Assembly (NCBI GenBank): GCA_002317245.1
Contig: DCIU01000132.1
Coordinates: 1-5,250, forward strand
Length of the DNA stretch: 5,250 bases
Direction: 5' to 3'
From: Lachnospiraceae bacterium UBA1718
Lineage (GTDB): Bacteria > Bacillota > Clostridia > Lachnospirales > Lachnospiraceae
Positions 1 through 4,615 of the stretch are shown here, piece after piece. How positions within the stretch are numbered: the first letter of the stretch is position 1; the number at the start of each line of letters is the position of its first letter. A model generated the notes under the pieces. It searched no databases, was not told the DNA's origin, and saw nothing but the letters and a program-made list of their open reading frames with translations. The position numbers and the translations under genes were made by a program.

Positions 1-473
1 GAATCTGCCAGAATTATACAGTCCGAATCAATCCTAGCCGACAGTTCAAGTCTGCCTGCAAGAACATCTAAGATTCTGCGGCTAATATCTCTTATATCTT
101 CTCCCCTGGCCCGCATATAGTCATCCTGCATGCTGGCAAAGGTATCACATAGTCTGTTTCTAACCGTCTTAACCGCACTCTCCGCTGTGCATTGAGCAGA
201 TCTGATCTCGTCCCTTATTGAGTTGGAGTATTCCGGATCCTCAAGCATCACCAGATAAGATCTGATAAGGGATGCAAGTGTATCGTTACCATTGTCTTCA
301 GCCTCAAGGAAGGCTTCATCCAACTGACGTCTGGCAACATTGCAGGCATAGTTAAAGCGCGATATCTCAGACCTGTCAGGGGCAGTTCTGACGATGTCAC
401 GTGATACAATCTTTCTACTGTATACAGTTAACTTACCGATGGCTATTCCATCGGATACGCCTTTACCCTTCAT
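1..473 (-). CDS. ptsI: PTS enzyme I (phosphoenolpyruvate-protein phosphotransferase), N-terminal part, runs off the left edge
   Basis: Enzyme I takes phosphate from phosphoenolpyruvate and passes it to HPr, the first cytoplasmic step of sugar uptake by the phosphotransferase system. I translated the minus strand from the ATG at 473-471: it opens MKGKGVSDGIAIGKL, the usual enzyme I N-terminal strand, and reads open to base 1 (about 157 residues of a family norm near 550-575). Residues about 75-85 read YLVMLEDPEYS, matching the HxMLLEDxE region, and about 125-140 read YMRARGEDIRDISRRIL, matching the conserved YLxERAxDxRDIxxR segment of the HPr-binding helical domain. The active-site histidine (near 189 in E. 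coli) and the PEP-binding barrel lie outside the window. A GGAGAG ribosome site precedes the ATG. ptsH is not adjacent on the start side; the gene is divergent from mnmA. Family assignment is confident; completeness cannot be judged. Confidence 0.93.
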   Translation of the reverse strand, partial: MKGKGVSDGIAIGKLTVYSRKIVSRDIVRTAPDRSEISRFNYACNVARRQLDEAFLEAEDNGNDTLASLIRSYLVMLEDPEYSNSIRDEIRSAQCTAESAVKTVRNRLCDTFASMQDDYMRARGEDIRDISRRILDVLAGRLELSARIDSDCIILAD

Positions 474-476
474 AAT

Positions 477-511
477 CTCTCCAAAAAGTGCGCATTAGCC
501 TAGATATTATA
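477..511 (-). promoter_or_regulatory. Putative ptsI promoter -10 and ribosome binding site
   Basis: On the minus strand a perfect TATAAT lies at 511-506, preceded directly by GTG. A start site near 499 would give a leader of about 26 bases. No good -35 is visible at 16-18 bases; TTGTGG lies about 21 bases upstream, which is too far. GGAGAG at 482-477 is the Shine-Dalgarno sequence, close to the ATG at 473. The -10 and Shine-Dalgarno are seen; the promoter function is inferred. Confidence 0.5.
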
Positions 512-522
512 CACTATATGAA

Positions 523-557
523 TAGATTTAATCCACAAAATGTTATATAAATAACTT
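523..557 (+). promoter_or_regulatory. Putative mnmA promoter, predicting a leaderless mRNA
   Basis: TATAAA at 546-551 ends six bases before the mnmA ATG (558), so the normal -10 to +1 spacing puts the transcription start on the A of the start codon. A weak -35, TAGATT at 523-528, sits 17 bases upstream of that hexamer. An overlapping reading gives TGT plus TATATA (541-549), an extended -10. No Shine-Dalgarno sequence exists in 541-557, which is almost entirely A and T. Both points fit a leaderless transcript, but an upstream promoter with an AU-rich leader is also possible. Confidence 0.4.
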
Positions 558-1718
558 ATGAGTGAAATCAAAAAAGTATTAGTAGCAATGTCTGGAGGCG
601 TGGACTCCAGCGTAACTGCATATCTTCTAAAGGAAGCTGGCTATGACTGTATGGGCTGCACCATGAAGCTCTACGATGCCGATGAGATTGATAATAGCAG
701 CATGGAATCGAACTGCGATGTATGTTCGTCCAAGACCTGCTGTTCCTTATCTGATGTTGAGGACGCCAGAAGTGTAGCCTTCAAACTTGGCATGAGGTAC
801 CAGGTCTTCAACTATAAGGAGGCCTTCAGGGATCATGTCATCAAACCCTTTGTGGAGAGTTATCTTAAGGCCGAGACGCCTAATCCATGTATTGAATGCA
901 ACAGACATCTTAAGTTCGATAAGCTGTTAGCTCAGGCTCAGATTCTTGGTTACGATGACATCGCCACGGGCCATTATGCGAGAATTGAATTCGAAAACGA
1001 AAAATATAAGCTAAAAAAAGCACTGGATTCCACTAAGGACCAGAGCTATGTATTATACTCCCTTACTCAGGAACAGCTTAGTCATATTCACTTCCCACTG
1101 GGAGGAATAAGCAAGACCGAAGCCAGGGCTATAGCTGAATCCCAGGGCTTTATCAATGCAAGAAAACATGACAGTCAGGACATCTGCTTCGTTCCGGACG
1201 GCGACTACGCAGGCATGATTACCCGCTACCTTGGTATTAATGAACCTGGGGGACGGGGTCAGAGTGTCACCTCTTCGGATGAAGTTCTGGCAGCCTGCAG
1301 ACCTGGCAGATTCGTCGACAAGGACGGTAACTTCATTGCCATGCACAAGGGCATCATCCACTACACCATAGGTCAGCGTCGTGGACTTGGAGTGCCTGCC
1401 GCCTCAAGACTCTATGTAGTAAGTGTTAATCCTGATACTAATGAAGTTGTACTGGGAAGTAATGATGATCTTTTCCTTAAGGATGTTAAGATTAAGAATT
1501 TTCACTGGATAGATGGTGGTGATATTCCATCTGAATTCAGATGCAAGGGCAAGATAAGATACAAACACATTGAACAGCCATGTACCGTCAATTACCACGG
1601 GGATGGCATGGCAACCATTCATTTCGATGAAGCCCAGAGAGCCATAACGCCAGGGCAGACCGCCGTACTCTACGATGGTGATACCGTACTTGGCGGCGGA
1701 GTGATTTGCCGGCAATAA
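558..1718 (+). CDS. mnmA: tRNA-specific 2-thiouridylase MnmA (TrmU), carrying an inserted repeat-encoded loop
   Basis: MnmA activates U34 of the Lys, Glu and Gln tRNAs with ATP and thiolates it with sulfur delivered by a cysteine desulfurase/relay system. The 386-residue product has the PP-loop SGGVDSS at 12-18. The first catalytic cysteine is probably C114 in PNPCIECNRHLKF (C111 is an extra cysteine seen in clostridial members). ATGHYAR is at 137-142, the second catalytic cysteine is C210 in DSQDICF, and HKGIIHYTIGQRRGLG at 263-278 begins the central domain. The C-terminal barrel ends RAITPGQTAVLYDGDTVLGGG. A cysteine-rich stretch, CDVCSSKTCCSL at 53-64, is also typical of the clostridial type. 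Length is about 15-20 residues above the usual 360-370, explained by an extra segment near 228-247 whose DNA matches an intergenic repeat at 3969-3998. No Shine-Dalgarno precedes the start, chosen because MSEIKKVLVAMSGG is the normal family N-terminus. The key residues are intact, so the enzyme is probably active. Confidence 0.96.
   Translation: MSEIKKVLVAMSGGVDSSVTAYLLKEAGYDCMGCTMKLYDADEIDNSSMESNCDVCSSKTCCSLSDVEDARSVAFKLGMRYQVFNYKEAFRDHVIKPFVESYLKAETPNPCIECNRHLKFDKLLAQAQILGYDDIATGHYARIEFENEKYKLKKALDSTKDQSYVLYSLTQEQLSHIHFPLGGISKTEARAIAESQGFINARKHDSQDICFVPDGDYAGMITRYLGINEPGGRGQSVTSSDEVLAACRPGRFVDKDGNFIAMHKGIIHYTIGQRRGLGVPAASRLYVVSVNPDTNEVVLGSNDDLFLKDVKIKNFHWIDGGDIPSEFRCKGKIRYKHIEQPCTVNYHGDGMATIHFDEAQRAITPGQTAVLYDGDTVLGGGVICRQ
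1241..1270 (+). repeat. Half-copy of a GC-rich palindromic repeat inside the mnmA coding sequence
   Basis: These 30 bases match the reverse complement of 3969-3998, an arm and part of the loop of the large intergenic hairpin, with one mismatch (CCTGGGG here, CCTAGGG there). In mnmA they encode residues about 228-238, EPGGRGQSVT, just where the protein is longer than the family norm and between the second catalytic cysteine region and the HKGIIHYTIGQR segment. The frame stays open. No second arm is recognisable in 1271-1310, so this is a half element or an element whose other arm has drifted. Confidence 0.8.
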
Positions 1719-1760
1719 AATGATAGGGGGTCCCTGTCCCCCCCCTATCATTTTTATTTT
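1717..1760 (+). terminator. Rho-independent terminator of mnmA, made from a repeated GC-rich palindrome
   Basis: A 12-bp perfect stem (1719-1730 pairing with 1741-1752, extendable by two A-T pairs) with a 10-base loop TCCCTGTCCC is followed by TTTTTATTTT, a classic intrinsic terminator starting in the mnmA stop codon. Read on the minus strand it is also followed by TTTTATT, so it may also terminate the converging FNT gene. Bases 1717-1752 are repeated at 4008-4042 with a single-base length difference in the C run (8 versus 7), so the terminator is also a member of a repeat family. Confidence 0.85.
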
Positions 1761-1775
1761 CTTGTAAGTAAATTC

Positions 1776-1806
1776 CAGTATGCATATAATACACCAGTGC
1801 ATACTG
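1776..1806. repeat. Inverted repeat between mnmA and the FNT gene
   Basis: CAGTATGCA at 1776-1784 pairs perfectly with TGCATACTG at 1798-1806 around a 13-base loop. It lies 14 bases beyond the FNT stop codon on that gene's downstream side. No T-run follows the stem on either strand, so it is a weak candidate terminator; it could instead protect the 3' end of the FNT transcript. Function is unknown. Confidence 0.5.
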
Positions 1807-1820
1807 CGACTCCAGCAAGC

Positions 1821-2711
1821 TCAACGAGCAATACCTGCAACATAGTCACTACCATTTGTCTTTACCTCCACTATTTTCTTCGAAGCCACTTTACTTCGGT
1901 TAAGATAATAAATCGGTAATCCTACACAGCAAGAACCTCCGATAATATTACCAATTGTTACTGGAATAAGGTTCTTCACCAGCATATTTACAATATTCAA
2001 TTCACTTAGCTGATCAGCTGTTATTCCATATATTTCAGTTGCCTGACTTACATATGCAGGATTAAGCTTAGCCATTAATCCAGCTGTTATATAAAACATA
2101 TTGGCAACACAATGCTCATATCCTGCTGTTACGAAGAGCATAATCACAAAGAAAGACACCAGAAGCTTGCCAGATATATCCTTGGCACATATTGCCATTA
2201 ATACTGCAGCACATACTAAAATGTTGCAGAGTATTCCTGAGGAAAGACCTTTGACTGGGGTTATGGTTGCCTTGCCAAGAGCTACCTTAATGGTATAGGC
2301 TCCAAGCTTACCCCCCGAATAATCTAATTGCCCGCTTAGTACAACCAGTGCAGAGGTTGCTATGCCACCAATCAGATTGCCAACATATACAAGTGCAAGC
2401 ATTTTTACAAACTGCATAGAACTAATATCCTTCTCAGGAAGTCCCACTGCCATCAGACAGTCGCCAGTGAAGAGCTCGGCGCCCATAAGAATCACCATCA
2501 TAAGTCCAACTGGGAAAACTACCGCAGCTGTAAGTCTGGCTATTCCAACATTATCTATTGCGTGGGCAGCAACACTGCTTCCAGCGGCTCCCATGGCTAT
2601 CATCATTCCGGCAAGAATTGCCTTGCCAATAACTCGGGCATTAGTCTGCGCGCATTTCCCAGCACAGCCCGATCTGTATGTCTCAATTGCATCCTTAGGC
2701 GAAAAATACAT
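1821..2711 (-). CDS. Formate/nitrite transporter (FNT) family channel protein, FocA/FdhC-like
   Basis: FNT proteins are pentameric inner-membrane channels for small monovalent anions such as formate, nitrite or hydrosulfide. The 296-residue product has about six hydrophobic segments (roughly 28-52, 58-80, 100-125, 158-176, 182-208 and 244-270). Family signatures are MGAELFTGDC at 76-85, VGNLIGG at 110-116, GILCNILVC at 159-167 and AGYEHCVANMFY at 196-207 with the central pore histidine H200. NLIPVTIGNIIGG at 247-259 is nearly identical to FocA as I remember it. K147 fits the conserved lysine of the constriction region. I start at 2711 (MYFSPKDAIETY) because AGGAGT lies seven bases upstream; an ATG nine codons earlier (2738) has no ribosome site and adds MTCLYRSKN, unlike the family. 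In a fermenter, formate export or uptake is the likeliest role, but formate, nitrite and hydrosulfide subtypes cannot be separated by eye. Its own promoter is needed, because a terminator stands upstream. Confidence 0.9.
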   Translation of the reverse strand: MYFSPKDAIETYRSGCAGKCAQTNARVIGKAILAGMMIAMGAAGSSVAAHAIDNVGIARLTAAVVFPVGLMMVILMGAELFTGDCLMAVGLPEKDISSMQFVKMLALVYVGNLIGGIATSALVVLSGQLDYSGGKLGAYTIKVALGKATITPVKGLSSGILCNILVCAAVLMAICAKDISGKLLVSFFVIMLFVTAGYEHCVANMFYITAGLMAKLNPAYVSQATEIYGITADQLSELNIVNMLVKNLIPVTIGNIIGGSCCVGLPIYYLNRSKVASKKIVEVKTNGSDYVAGIAR

Positions 2712-2717
2712 ATTCTT

Positions 2718-2723
2718 ACTCCT
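2718..2723 (-). promoter_or_regulatory. Shine-Dalgarno sequence that sets the FNT start codon
   Basis: On the minus strand AGGAGT (2723-2718) precedes the ATG at 2711-2709 with near-ideal spacing. The alternative ATG at 2738-2736 has only GTCAAGTT upstream and no purine-rich site. This decides the shorter 296-residue protein. Confidence 0.85.
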
Positions 2724-2730
2724 ATATAAA

Positions 2731-2744
2731 CAAGTCATAACTTG
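2731..2744. promoter_or_regulatory. Small palindrome upstream of the FNT gene, possible operator
   Basis: CAAGT at 2731-2735 and ACTTG at 2740-2744 form a 14-base palindrome about 20 bases upstream of the FNT start. It lies where the promoter must be, since the LysR terminator ends near 2772. It could be a regulator site, for example for the adjacent LysR protein, but five-base arms are common by chance and no clear -10/-35 pair was found beside it. Confidence 0.2.
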
Positions 2745-2771
2745 ACACTATCACGGGGGATATTGGAATAA

Positions 2772-2826
2772 GTAATATAAAAAATAAGAGCCGCTATATA
2801 CCATCTGATATAGCAGCTCTTATTTT
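2772..2826 (-). terminator. Rho-independent terminator of the LysR-type gene
   Basis: On the minus strand an 18-bp stem (2826-2809 with 2798-2781) closes around a 10-base loop and runs into TTTTTTATATT. The only imperfection is one G-U wobble on the minus-strand RNA, which is a C-A mismatch on the plus strand, so the structure is built for minus-strand transcripts. The outer edge of the stem overlaps the LysR stop codon (2827-2825). It should separate LysR transcription from the FNT gene downstream. Confidence 0.85.
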
Positions 2827-3766
2827 AGCTGGTAGAAACCTCTACCTTTGATTCATATATTTTCTTTTGGAATAGTTTGTCATACTCATTCACATGGTAA
2901 TTCTCCCTAAATATCATCACGTCCTTGTAGAGATTATTCTCGGCCTTGCAAACTCTCTGAACAAGGTTGTTCTTATCTAAGAGACTCTTAGGAATAGGGG
3001 AAACCCACATATATGTTGTTGGAACGTTGGCAAGAAGGTCGAACTGACTACCTCTCTCATATACATATATGACGTTATTGGGATTATTCACCTTCTTCTT
3101 GTCGTTCTTCTTGTCATGAGGAAGTTCGATATCACCGTGGGTAATCTTGGTATAGTTCTTCAGATCATCGATTGTAATCTCTGGCTGATCAGCTAGAGGA
3201 TGATCCTTGGACATTACCAGAACATACTCGAATTCCCAAATTGTCTCGTAGGACAGATGGTTGTTCTTAAGCATTGTCAGGTAGTATTCCTCATCCACAA
3301 CCTGGTATCTGATGATTCCCATATTGTAGCCATGGTCAGCAACATTACTGATAGTACCAATATCATTGGTCTCGTTAATGGTTACTTCCATACCCTTTTC
3401 AAGCTTGAGCTCTGAAACAAAGGCGGTAAAACCATCAGCAATGTAGCTTCCTCTTGGAATAGATATTTTATACTTCAGCTTCTCATTGCCTACTCTCTGA
3501 CTAATGCGTTCCATAGCATCAATCTGCTCAACAACGTGCTTAGCATAGTATAAAAACTCTGCCCCCTCTTCAGTTGACTTAACACCATTAGCAGTTCGTC
3601 TGAATACTACAAATCCAAGCTCCTTCTCAAGTTCCTTAAGCGCTTTACTCAGGTTGGGTTGAGCCATATACAGATTGCGAGCGGCCTGAGTGATTGATCC
3701 AACACGATCTACTTCCAGTGCATAGTTCAAATATGTAGTATTAATACCAATGCACCTCTTCCTCAT
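2825..3766 (-). CDS. LysR-family transcriptional regulator
   Basis: This is a 313-residue LysR-type protein: N-terminal winged helix-turn-helix, then a co-inducer-binding domain. Residues 24-51, with GSITQAARNLYMAQPNLSKA followed by LKELEKELG, are the helix-turn-helix; FRRTANGVKSTEEGAEF at 55-71 is the wing. The effector domain begins near 98 (KYKISIPRGS) and contains WEFEYVLVMSKDHPLA and YVYERGSQFDLL, a form I associate with Lachnospiraceae LysR proteins. A lysine-rich stretch, HDKKNDKKKVNNPNN, interrupts it. The effector is not readable from sequence. The start is uncertain: the ATG at 3766 has no ribosome site, while AAGAGGTG inside codons 3-5 lies seven bases before an ATT (codon 8) at exactly the place where relatives start MNTTYLNYALEV, so a 306-residue form starting at 3745 is possible. 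It is separated from the FNT gene by a terminator; control of that neighbour is only a guess. Confidence 0.92.
   Translation of the reverse strand: MRKRCIGINTTYLNYALEVDRVGSITQAARNLYMAQPNLSKALKELEKELGFVVFRRTANGVKSTEEGAEFLYYAKHVVEQIDAMERISQRVGNEKLKYKISIPRGSYIADGFTAFVSELKLEKGMEVTINETNDIGTISNVADHGYNMGIIRYQVVDEEYYLTMLKNNHLSYETIWEFEYVLVMSKDHPLADQPEITIDDLKNYTKITHGDIELPHDKKNDKKKVNNPNNVIYVYERGSQFDLLANVPTTYMWVSPIPKSLLDKNNLVQRVCKAENNLYKDVMIFRENYHVNEYDKLFQKKIYESKVEVSTS
3753..3760 (-). promoter_or_regulatory. Internal Shine-Dalgarno suggesting an ATT start for the LysR gene
   Basis: Minus-strand AAGAGGTG (3760-3753) lies inside the first codons of the long reading frame and seven bases before ATT at 3745-3743. 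Upstream of the ATG at 3766 there is only AT-rich sequence with no ribosome site. The spacing and the family N-terminus both point to codon 8. Confidence 0.4.
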
Positions 3767-3788
3767 ATATGTATTGTTATATATCCAT

Positions 3789-3797
3789 ATAATAGCA
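3789..3797 (-). promoter_or_regulatory. Putative LysR-gene promoter, extended -10
   Basis: Minus-strand TGC plus TATTAT (3797-3789) makes an extended -10 element (TGn before the hexamer). The corresponding -35 position reads TGCATA and is poor, as extended -10 promoters tolerate. The transcription start would be near 3782, giving a leader of about 16 bases to the ATG or 37 to the ATT candidate. Confidence 0.4.
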
Positions 3798-3816
3798 TAT
3801 TTGCCTTATTTTATGC
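3795..3816. promoter_or_regulatory. Possible LysR autoregulatory site
   Basis: GCATA at 3795-3799 and TATGC at 3812-3816 form a dyad with a 12-base spacer that overlaps the putative extended -10 and covers the -35 region of the LysR gene. LysR proteins commonly bind interrupted dyads of roughly this size and repress their own gene. The AT-rich background makes chance dyads likely. Confidence 0.25.
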
Positions 3817-3933
3817 ATATTTATTTGATATTTACCCCATATACAATTATATATATCGCTATATACGTAATTCCTTTTCCATATGAAATTAGTAGTAATT
3901 ATATATAACAGTGCAGGCGGGAGGGGGAACGAA

Positions 3934-3998
3934 TGAACCTAGGGGACGGGGTCAGAGGTTCACGTTTTGTGACACTCTGACCCCGTCCCCTAGGTTCA
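3934..3998. repeat. Large GC-rich palindromic repeat (REP-like hairpin)
   Basis: A perfect 24-bp inverted repeat (3934-3957 and 3975-3998) surrounds a 17-base loop which itself contains TCAC/GTGA around GTTTT. The whole 65 bases can therefore fold as one long hairpin with a two-base internal mismatch. The arms contain GGGGACGGGGTCAGAG, a GC-rich core unlike the AT-rich surroundings. One arm plus loop is found again inside mnmA at 1241-1270. There is no T-run directly after the stem. Size and structure fit REP/BIME-type elements; the mobilising enzyme is not in the window. Confidence 0.85.
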
Positions 3999-4007
3999 CA
4001 TATTCGC

Positions 4008-4042
4008 AAAATGATAGGGGGTCCCTGTCCCCCCCTATCATT
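4008..4042 (-). terminator. Second copy of the GC-rich terminator palindrome, at the end of the flavin reductase gene
   Basis: A 12-bp perfect stem (4010-4021 with 4031-4042) and a 9-base loop. It duplicates 1717-1752 except for one fewer C. On the minus strand, the direction of the flavin reductase, it begins in the TAA stop codon, reads TAATGATAG as three stops in frame, and is followed by TTTTGCG, a short T-run that could allow termination. It is 9 bases from the large palindrome, making a two-element cluster. Confidence 0.75.
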
Positions 4043-4601
4043 ATTTCTTTATACTGTATCCGAACTTGCCAAGTTCTTCGCCCATGCTGTAGTAGCGACC
4101 ATGGCTGTAGACCAATGGATTAGCATCTTCCAGGTGGAAGGCGCCCTTCTCATCCATATATTTATCATCCACATGGACTGCCACAACTTCCGCAACGAAC
4201 ATATCGTGTGTGCCCAGTTCAGTAACTGACTTAACCTTACATTCAATAGCTACTGGACTCTCAGCTATATATGGCACATTCAACACGCTGCCAGGAACCT
4301 TAGTCAGATTACATTTTTCCCATTTATTAACATCCTTACCACTTGTAACACCACAATAGTCGGTTGCAAATGTCAGATCCTCTGTTGTGAGGTTGATGAT
4401 GAATTCGCCAGTCTGCTTAATCATCTCGTAGGAATGTCTGGACTTGCGAACGGATATTGATACCATTGCGGGGTCAGAACAAATGGTTCCTGCCCATGCA
4501 ATTGTGAGTATATTGTCATTACCTGCGCCATCTGAACAGCTGACCATTACTGCTGGTAGTGGATACAGCATGTTGCCTGGCTTGAAATCTACCTTAGCCA
4601 T
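4041..4601 (-). CDS. Flavin reductase-like, FMN-binding split-barrel protein
   Basis: The 186-residue product belongs to the flavin reductase-like family (flavoredoxin/DIM6-NTAB type), soluble proteins that bind FMN and pass electrons between NAD(P)H, flavin and partner proteins. Typical features in order are YPLPAVMVSC at 13-22, NILTIAWAGTICSDPAMVSI at 30-49 (the flavin-contacting strand and loop), RKSRHSYEMI at 52-61, GEFIINL at 65-71, CGVTSGKDVNKWEKC at 83-97, SPVAIECKV at 115-123, GTHDMFVAEVVAVHVDDKY at 130-148 and YSHGRYYSMGEELGKFGYS near the C-terminus. Length matches the family. GAGGAG precedes the ATG. It starts 14 bases after the metY stop on the same strand, so it is probably the distal gene of a metY operon; a redox role linked to sulfur metabolism is inferred, and the substrate is unknown. 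The stop codon lies inside a repeat hairpin. Confidence 0.9.
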   Translation of the reverse strand: MAKVDFKPGNMLYPLPAVMVSCSDGAGNDNILTIAWAGTICSDPAMVSISVRKSRHSYEMIKQTGEFIINLTTEDLTFATDYCGVTSGKDVNKWEKCNLTKVPGSVLNVPYIAESPVAIECKVKSVTELGTHDMFVAEVVAVHVDDKYMDEKGAFHLEDANPLVYSHGRYYSMGEELGKFGYSIKK

Positions 4602-4606
4602 ATTCT

Positions 4607-4612
4607 CTCCTC
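4607..4612 (-). promoter_or_regulatory. Ribosome binding site of the flavin reductase gene
   Basis: Minus-strand GAGGAG (4612-4607) is five bases before the ATG at 4601 and fills the short gap after the metY stop codon, supporting translation from a shared mRNA. Confidence 0.8.
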
Positions 4613-4615
4613 AAC

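Larger units (their letters stand above)
3767..3933. other. AT-rich intergenic segment upstream of the LysR gene
   Basis: About 145 bases of strongly AT-rich sequence with many TATATA and CATAT runs, then a G-rich stretch (GGCGGGAGGGGG, 3917-3928) leading into the large hairpin. It must hold the LysR promoter on the minus strand. I see no convincing gene, RNA or riboswitch in it. Confidence 0.6.

Noticed and set aside
1053..1361. Minus-strand open frame inside mnmA sharing DTLTPSPRF with a frame near 3911-4123.
   Set aside because: The shared peptide only reflects the shared DNA repeat; both frames are antisense or intergenic and lack ribosome sites or family features.
2712..2738. Nine-codon N-terminal extension of the FNT protein from the ATG at 2738.
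   Set aside because: No ribosome site precedes it, and it spans the strong AGGAGT that serves the ATG at 2711.
2742..2747. A perfect TTGACA on the plus strand between the FNT and LysR genes.
   Set aside because: No -10 follows at 16-18 bases and there is no plus-strand gene downstream for it to serve; likely chance.
2753..2766. CGGGGGATATTG upstream of the FNT gene as a further degenerate copy of the palindromic repeats.
   Set aside because: Only a short G-run is shared and no second arm is present.
3933..3980. A 15-codon reading frame starting ATG at 3933 after a G-rich AGGGGG stretch, inside the large hairpin.
   Set aside because: It lies wholly in the palindrome, ends in the second arm, and its peptide has no coding character; the purine run is part of the GC-rich repeat neighbourhood.
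4469..4478. CGGGGTCAGA inside the flavin reductase gene matches ten bases of the repeat core.
   Set aside because: It encodes the conserved CSDPAM segment of that family, so it is native coding sequence and the short match is coincidental.
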